Position numbers and translations under genes: made by a program. Under the pieces are notes generated by a model. It searched no databases, was not told the origin of the DNA, and worked only from the letters and a program-made list of their open reading frames with translations. This document shows positions 58,281-64,000 of a DNA stretch of 64,000 nucleotides, in pieces. The number at the start of each line of letters is the position of its first letter. Position 1 is the stretch's first letter. Source of the DNA: Nageia nagi (taxonomy: Eukaryota > Pinophyta); NCBI GenBank assembly GCA_050084985.1, contig JBITNC010000001.1:167896001-167960000 (forward strand), in the 5' to 3' direction.

Positions 58281-58580
58281 TTGAATACTAATGTCCTTGC
58301 TGAAACAAATCCCACTGCTACTAGAAAAGAAGTCCCAGAGAAGGAGATGCCTAACCCATTAAGATATCTTTTCATTATAGATCATCATAAAGAGGTCACT
58401 CAACATTCAAAGCACATCAATCAATTGAATCAAGTAAGTTTGTTCCATATGCTCTATATAATATTATGGAAGAATTGAAAAAAACTTCTTCTAAGATGAC
58501 CATGTTTGATACATTAAGAATACCAGGTCATTTAAATCTCTTACAAGAAGCTTTGAAACTAAAGAATAGTAAAACTAGGG
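58281..58580 (+). pseudogene. Element G gag-protease connection
   Basis: Reads NTNVLAETNPTATRKEVPEK and EMPNPLRYLFIIDHHKEVTQ, then, in a shifted frame, an ELKKTSSKMTMFDTLRIPGH segment followed by LNLLQEALKL. Such a segment (ISxWDLxxxxxxHRxxLxxAL) precedes the protease in this gypsy group. It is broken by stops. Confidence 0.5.
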
Positions 58581-58583
58581 TAA

Positions 58584-59000
58584 ATGAGAAAAATATTATT
58601 TTTTTCAATATCTAATGATGTTCACCTAGCTCTCATAGGTATAAGAAGACCCCCACCATTCTATCATTCCCTTAAATTAGAAGGTTGGATAATCAATAAC
58701 TGTATGATAGATAATAAAGCTGCTTTTATCATAATTTCCAAAGCTATTGCAAATGAAATGAAATTGTATATTAACAAATACATTGATGGTGTCATATAAT
58801 TAGATTCTTCCTTTGTAGATATTTTTGGTAGTGTTAAAAGAGTTCAAATAACCTTTAATACATTCCCTGATATTTATGTCATTCAAGATATCATTATTAT
58901 TGATTTTCGACCTCTATTTGGAATATGTTTATCTAAAGAATTTATTGCTAAATTAGGAGAGTACCTAGCTTTAGATTATTCTCATCTTTGACTTTATTTT
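58584..59000 (+). pseudogene. Element G aspartic protease (broken)
   Basis: Reads VHLALIGIRRPPPFYHSLKL, then WIINNCMIDNKAAFIIISKA, where the active-site D-S/T-G-A has become DNKA. It continues with KRVQITFNTFPDIYVIQDII and DFRPLFGICLSKEFIAKLGE, then YLALDYSHL. The segment order PPPFY … CxID … FGxxLSxxxxxxLGGxLxxDxSY is standard for the protease of Tat/Athila-like elements. The Ser to Asn change would abolish activity. Confidence 0.85.
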
Positions 59001-59189
59001 TAAAATACACAAGTAAAAATTTTAAATGAGGGCACCAAAAGTGTCCATCTTAAGATGATCACAGAGCAAAACTATTTGAATGGTCATGAACCTTTGAAAA
59101 TATTTGAAAAAGATACATTAAGAGAAACACTCCTGACAACTGAAATTATTTTAGCAAATGACTTGAACTATCAAGTCATAGATGTTGGT

Positions 59190-59640
59190 ATGAGAAATTA
59201 TTTCTTATATGATAATGTAGAGCCAATTTCTATCGCAGCTAAAAGAGAGCATGAGATATGGATAATGTACTTCGATGGAGCAAGATGTAAGCATGGATGT
59301 GGAGCTGGAGTTGTATTCAAATATCCAAAGGGATATATAAAGAGATTCTTATTTAGATTCACATAGATTTGTACAAATAATGCTATTGAATATGAATCCC
59401 TTTGTCTGGGGTTATCTAAAGCAATCAGTATGGGCATCAAATGTCTAATTATCTATGGTGATTTAGAATTCATCATAAAGAAAGTTAAAAATTAGATTAA
59501 TGCAAAAAATCAATATTTGAAGACTTACAAGAATAGAATCTGAAATTTATTAGAGTCATCTTTGGCTATCAATTTTATATCTATTCCTAGGAGGTACAAC
59601 CAAATAGCTAATGCACTTGCTAGAAAAAGGGGTCCATTAT
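59190..59640 (+). pseudogene. Element G additional RNase H (upstream of reverse transcriptase)
   Basis: Reads WIMYFDGARCKHGCGAGVVF, then YIKRFLFRFT, a stop, CTNNAIEYESLCLGLSKAIS, then IKCLIIYGDLEFIIKKVKN, and later ISIPRRYNQIANALARK. The catalytic residues can be placed: Asp in YFDGA, Glu in IEYES, Asp in YGDLE (normally GDS), while the final N-x-x-A-D is NQIANA with the last Asp changed to Asn. These are features of the cellular-type (archaeal-like) RNase H found in Tat elements rather than the gypsy type. Here it lies between protease and reverse transcriptase. Confidence 0.85.
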
Positions 59641-59699
59641 AACCCTCTTCATCACAAAAGAGGAAGCCTTGGAGTCAAAGTTCAATGTAGACCATCATT

Positions 59700-60108
59700 T
59701 CTTAATGCTGTAAACTTTTGATAGGTATTTGATTCCAATGAGCATATTATGAATTTTCTATTAAATGAAATAGTAGCTTACACTTTTGGTATTCAAAAAT
59801 TACTTAATTGCTTTCAAGAGTCAGATGTTATTCAACTCAAAAATAATGTTATACCAAATGGTTTACTATCTTTTGAAAGATTGTTTGATTTAGAAGATGT
59901 TCAAAAAGTCAAATCTTTAGCCATCCAAAAAGAGAGTTATGTTGAGTTAAAAATAGAACCTAAGAAATATATAAAGGTTGTATCCGAATGTTTTGATGAA
60001 AAAAAGAGTATTATATCTCATATATATCATGAGTTCTTAAAAGCAATTGCTTGGACTTATGATGACTTGAAGACATATGACAAAAGTGTCATCTAGCACA
60101 CTATTGAA
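59700..60108 (+). pseudogene. Element G linker to reverse transcriptase
   Basis: An open stretch of 115 codons (59749-60096) reading NFLLNEIVAYTFGIQKLLNC and FERLFDLEDVQKVKSLAIQK, then YVELKIEPKKYIKVVSECFD. It ends SHIYHEFLKAIAWTYDDLKT, followed by the polyprotein text that leads into reverse transcriptase (TYDDLKxYD … HxIxLxPxAKPxRQKxRxxNP). In this element group the linker carries the motif that precedes the fingers domain. It has no catalytic function of its own. Confidence 0.75.
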
Positions 60109-60970
60109 CTTGAACCAGATGCTAAATCATACAGGCAAAAATAAAGGCCAATCAACCCAAAAATAGAAGAAGTCATGAAGCAAAAATTGATTAAATTACT
60201 TGATTCAAGAATAATTTATCCTATTAAATATTCTTCTTGGGTTACAAATCTAGTTCTAGTTAGAAAGAAAAGTGAGGAGATAAGATTGTGTGTTGATTTC
60301 AGAAACTTGAATCAAGTGTCTCTCAAAGATAATTATCTTCTTTCACTAATGGAATAGATACTGCATACAGTAGCTAGAGCTTGTTATTTTTCAATAATTG
60401 ATGGCTACTCAAGATTCAACTAGATTTGGGTAAATGATGAAGATCAATATAAAACTATATTTACAACCAAATGAGGGATGTTTGCTTTTCAAAGAATGCC
60501 TTTTGGTCTTTCTAATGCTAGAGTTGCTTTTTAAAGAATATGAATCATGCATTTGGAGATTTGATAAATAAGATTATCTTAGTCTACCTTGATGATATCA
60601 TTGTATTTTTTAAGAGTATAGAAGATCATTTGCAACATCTTAGATGAGTGTTTCAAAAATATGTATAGTTTGAGATTTAATCAATCTCAAAAAGTCTATT
60701 TTTATGGTTAACCAAGGAAAGTTACTTGGCCATATTATATCAAAGAAGCGATTAGCAATTGATCCTAATAGGGTAAAATCTATTGAAGCATTACCTCTCC
60801 CTTTCATCAAGAAAACTTTATAGTCATTCCTTGGTCAAATCAATTTTGTTAGCAAATTCATTAATAATTTTTTAGAAATTGTATCCCCAATCACCTCAAT
60901 GTTAAAGAAAGATGCTATATTTTTTTGGTTAGATGAAGTAAAGCTAGCCTTCTAGGAAATTAAAAAGGCT
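60109..60970 (+). pseudogene. Element G reverse transcriptase (broken)
   Basis: Reads KIEEVMKQKLIKLLDSRIIY, then PIKYSSWVTNLVLVRKKSEE and IRLCVDFRNLNQVSLKDNYL. The palm follows (YFSIIDGYSRFN with the first catalytic Asp, then FAFQRMPFGLSNARVAF), and the catalytic YLDD box is intact at 60585-60596 in a shifted frame ([10 protein letters not shown]). The thumb/connection (SFLGQINFVSKFINNF near 60825-60870) closes it. At least five stops and two shifts break the frame. Confidence 0.85.
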
Positions 60971-60979
60971 ATTACAAAA

Positions 60980-61430
60980 TATTCTTTTCTAAAAAATCTT
61001 GATATGTTAAAAGATTTCATCATGTATGCATATGGAGCAGAAAAAAGTATTGCTGCAATTCTAGCATAGAAAGATGACAAGAAAGAAGGACATCTGATTA
61101 CCTTTCGTAGTCAAATACTATATCAACAAAAAAAAAGGTAATCATTTATTAGAAAATAAGTTTTTTCTATTATGAAAGAACTTAAAAAATTCAAGCATTA
61201 TGTGTCTCACAACAAGATCCTTATATTTACTATTCATCTAGATGTAAGAAATTATGTTATACAAGGAGACTTGGGTGAAAGAAAACTTGGTTGGATTACT
61301 AAAATAATGGAGTATAATGTAGAAATTAAACCAACCAAACTTATCAGAGGTTGGGAATTATGTGAAAATATAGTAGAAGTTTCTCACATAATTACTATCA
61401 TATAGGATGAACAACACCTTAATGAAGAAA
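60980..61430 (+). pseudogene. Element G gypsy-type RNase H (broken)
   Basis: Reads LKNLDMLKDFIMYAYGAEKS, then IAAILA, a stop, KDDKKEGHLITFRSQIL, then KELKKFKHYVSHNKILIFTI and LDVRNYVIQGDLGERKLGWI, ending EYNVEIKPTKLIRGWELCEN. The first Asp of the usual D-A-S is Tyr-Gly here, as in other Tat-like copies that carry the additional RNase H. This suggests the gypsy-type domain had already lost activity, with the upstream RNase H taking over. Confidence 0.75.
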
Positions 61431-61439
61431 GTGATTGAA

Positions 61440-62431
61440 TTAGGTAAATTATTTTTTATTTCCAAGATTACCTGAGAATGTGACAAGTGCAGCAAATTTG
61501 TGAGAAAAAGAAGGCAAGTAGTTATGCCTCTTAAACCTATGGTGGTTGAAGAACCTTTTCAACAATAGGGTCTCAACTTCATTGGTGTCATAAATCGTAA
61601 TTCTTTAGTGGGCCATAAGTTCATCATGATTCCAATAAATTATTTTACTAGATGGTCAAAAGCTATGCCATGAAAAAATGTAGATCAAGATCTAGTGATA
61701 GAAATGATCAAGAGAATAATCACTCACTTTGGAATCCCATAGACTATTATCTTAGATAATGGTTTTGCATTCATCAGGGCTAATTTACCTAACTTTATTG
61801 CTAAATACAGGATCTATTGGCTCTTCTTTTCAAATTATTACTTGCATGGTAATGGGTTAGCTGAGTCAACCAACAAGAACCTAACCCAAATTATCAAAAG
61901 AATAATTGAAGATAATCTTAGATAATGGCATACATAATTAGACTATGCATTATGGGCAAAACAAATTAGTATCAAATCAACTATTAAGACATCTCCCTAT
62001 GCATTAGTATAAGGTAAAAGACCCATGTTGCTAATTCACTTTGAGTTACTAGCATTAAAAATTCTATGAGAAATGGAAGATTATGACTTTGAATTGTTGC
62101 AAGCTAGCTTCAATCAACTCCTCTAGCTGAAAGAAGATCGAAATAAAGCATATAATTCATTCCAACATCATCAAAAGATAGTAAAAAAATGGTTTGATAA
62201 AAAAGTCTTCCCGAGTAAAGTTTAAAATATGAGACATTATTCTCAAATGGGATGAGGAAAGAGCAAATCCTAGAAAACATAAAAAGTTTGATTCTCTATG
62301 TAGTAGGCCCTATGTCATCACTCAAGCTATGCAAAATAACACATTCAAGTTACAATATATCATCGGGTCCTATAAGCTACCAATCCTAGTTAACGGGATC
62401 TATTTGAAGCATTACCAAATGATAAGGTGAT
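61440..62431 (+). pseudogene. Element G integrase (broken)
   Basis: Zinc end: CDKCSKF-like text near 61478. Core: GLNFIGVINRNSLVGHKFIM, then IPINYFTRWSKAMP (the expected first Asp is Asn), IKRIITHFGIP, a stop, TIILDNGFAFIRANLPNFIA (second Asp present in LDNG), HGNGLAESTNKNLTQIIKRI (Glu present). It continues LDYALWAKQISIKSTIKTSP and FELLQASFNQLL, and ends NTFKLQYIIGSYKLPILVNG, then IYLKHYQMIR. The order is that of Tat-like integrases. Stops break it at several places, mostly where a Gln, Trp or Arg codon would be expected. Confidence 0.85.
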
Positions 62432-62939
62432 TTCATAACACCCACATAAAATTGTATAATGTAAATATAACCCTTTTTTTGAAAAAAATAAAATTTATTA
62501 ATTATAATTGTACCTTATGTTTGTACATTCTTTAAGAATGTCACATTTCCCAATATGATGGGTAGCCATTAAATGTTGAGTGTCAATTTGATATAATATG
62601 AAGTTAGCATTAATGTGCTGCCTCATCATCAACCATTTGATCCAACATTTAAGGTAAGATCTTATTGGATCTCTCAAACCACCAAGCTTTACCTCAATTT
62701 CAATTTGGTGCACTCCAAATTAATTTGTTCCCACCTATTATCCATCAAGTATATTGCTTGAACCCTGACATTCTCTAGCATTAACTGCCATTAATATCAT
62801 ATCCTTCACCAACCTTGAGCAAATAAAATACATTTCTTGCTTCCCTATTCAACATTTAGCCATTTCAAAGCATAAGTTTTCTTAGCAACTAGGCATAAAT
62901 TTTGCAGAACATATTGAGTGAGAAAGGATAGAGTTACAG
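62432..62939. other. Non-coding spacer after the G integrase
   Basis: About 500 bp between the integrase end and the following extra reading frame. An open frame on the minus strand (62498-62713) shows no family resemblance. No LTR or promoter-like signal is convincing. Confidence 0.45.
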
Positions 62940-63996
62940 GGCCTTACAAAGTGTAGTTTCAAATTCCTAATTCAAACTTGAGGATCAAAGAGAGTCAAAG
63001 ACATCATAATAGAAACCAAAACATTGAATCCAGAGGAAACTAAGTAGGTTGATGCTGATATGATTGCTCTCTAAAATGAATACCTAGAGAATGCTCCTTA
63101 AGTGAATTGGATGGAGATGGGTGTAATAAACCATATGGATACATGGTGAGTCAACCCTATGTGGGTTCTACTACAACACATGAAGCCCAAAGTTGCAGGG
63201 AAAGTGAAGTCTTTGGCACATTCAAAGAGATACATCATGATCAACCAAGGCCTAGCTTATTTTATGCTCTATGAATTGTTCACATGCCTTGAGCTATTGT
63301 ATTTGATGGTACATAAGCATAACCAACAAATTTATGAAATAGAAATTTTCAAATACTAAGAGAAAGGAGAAGGATCACAATCACAATTTGAAGTGATACT
63401 TGACTACTCCCCTATTTCCATTCTTCAAGCATTTACTATCGCAACTAACTAGACTTTTCATGTGAGGAAATAGATTGATTTGAAAAGAAAATAAAATGAT
63501 TTTTACAAGAATGATGAGGAAATGCTTAACTATATTGATGAAATCTATCAAGGAAACATAACCACAAAGCTTTGGATGAGCTATGAAATTACCCTATTTG
63601 AAACAATGTGAGATAGAAAGATATTACAAGCATTAACAATTATTCTGGGAAAGAAGACCCAGATTGAAGTAGATGAAGCTATGGTGCATATGGCTAATAA
63701 TATTACTAAGGCACACATTTGTTATGATTTTTTTACCTTTATCTATAATGAGATAAAAAGACATCTTTTCAAGATTGAGAAATGTGATTTTAGATATTCT
63801 TCATATTTATGACGGCTCATGATCCATCAAAACCTCAAGGTGCTTATGAAAGTTGGGTTGCAGGTTGAGCCAGTCAACCTAAATACTTCATCGGCTCAAA
63901 TTTACTTGAGGGTTCCCATATTGACTAAATTGCATGGATCATATTATGAATTTATGGATAAATTCTATGCAACAATGGTGCATATTATGACATGAA
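62940..63996 (+). pseudogene. Extra sense-strand reading frame of element G, family not recognised, cut by window end
   Basis: One frame runs about 330 codons with roughly a dozen stops. Readable parts are SFKFLIQT, VDADMIAL, NEYLENAP, VNWMEMGVINHMDTW, then PKVAGKVKSLAHSKRYIMIN and QGLAYFMLYELFTCLELLYL, then KNDEEMLNYIDEIYQGNITT, then TQIEVDEAMVHMANNITKAH and IYNEIKRHLFKIEKCDFRYS, then PVNLNTSSAQIYLRVPILTK and LHGSYYEFMDKFYATM. Shifts are few while stops are many. I see no known catalytic motif or membrane segment. It is in the place where some Tat-like elements carry an additional open reading frame. It may be such a protein, or a captured plant gene. The ORF continues beyond the window. Confidence 0.55.
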
Positions 63997-64000
63997 AGCT

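Larger units (their letters stand above)
56576..64000 (+). mobile_element. Element G: Ty3/gypsy (Tat-like) with two RNase H domains, open at the right edge
   Basis: Plus-strand order: gag (56946), protease (58584), RNase H (59190-59640), linker, reverse transcriptase (60109-60970), gypsy RNase H (60980-61430), integrase (61440-62431), then an extra reading frame (62940-63996). The 3' LTR is beyond the window. Nearly every domain is broken by in-frame stops, yet the reading frame is otherwise kept over long distances, so decay has been mainly by point changes. The first RNase H in front of reverse transcriptase differs from the best-known Tat order (reverse transcriptase, RNase H, second RNase H, integrase). 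Confidence 0.85.

Noticed and set aside
1-64000. CRISPR arrays, operons, prophage, bacterial regulatory signals
   Set aside because: The window is plant nuclear DNA: a spliced gene, LTR retrotransposons and PPR relics. The tandem arrays here lack the regular repeat-spacer pattern.

Overview
This is an AT-rich plant nuclear window with one intact host gene, a cluster of broken host-gene copies, and a very large amount of decayed LTR retrotransposon sequence. Degenerate pentatricopeptide-repeat (PPR) fragments read like MGALEDGMNIHQRVV. That wording, together with old, diverged and deeply nested Ty1/copia and Ty3/gypsy elements, suggests a gymnosperm, probably a conifer. This is an inference from style; no lineage marker in the window proves it.

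Region 1 (1-36790) is a nest of insertions. An old minus-strand Ty3/gypsy element (called F here) has its integrase split: the C-terminal end lies just left of 2404 and the rest right of 35736. Between them sits a plus-strand gypsy-like element (E1, 2404-35736). E1 is interrupted twice: by a minus-strand Ty3/gypsy element (E2, 3840-9980) and by a minus-strand Ty1/copia element (A, 10590-34073, target duplication GTTGT on both sides). A is interrupted twice: by a second minus-strand copia (B, 12559-17626) and by a plus-strand copia (C, 22500-33525). C is interrupted by a non-coding LTR element (D, 27390-31971, target duplication TATCA on both sides). The deepest path is F > E1 > A > C > D. All coding parts carry stops, frameshifts or deletions, so none looks able to move by itself. 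A, B, C and D share an LTR layout: an inverted repeat around a TACTTAAATAC-like core, then a TATAAATAG box.

Region 2 (36791-41940) has no gene I can name.

Region 3 (about 41940-44900) is a plus-strand ten-exon gene for a protein with three RanBP2-type zinc fingers (290 residues), close to the Arabidopsis At1g67325 type and related to animal ZRANB2 RNA-binding proteins. Its first intron appears to be a GC-AG intron, and its stop codon falls immediately after the last splice junction. Telobox-like AAACCCTA motifs lie in its leader.

Region 4 (44872-50530) is non-coding. Region 5 (50540-54560) holds PPR gene relics on both strands, including a four-copy tandem repeat of a PPR C-terminal piece, plus short foldback repeats.

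Region 6 (about 55900 to the window end) is a plus-strand Ty3/gypsy element (G), Tat-like by its sequences, in the order gag, protease, RNase H, reverse transcriptase, second RNase H, integrase. A further long sense-strand reading frame follows the integrase and is cut by the window edge. In that frame many stop codons fall where a single C-to-T or G-to-A change would explain them, as expected from decay of methylated DNA.
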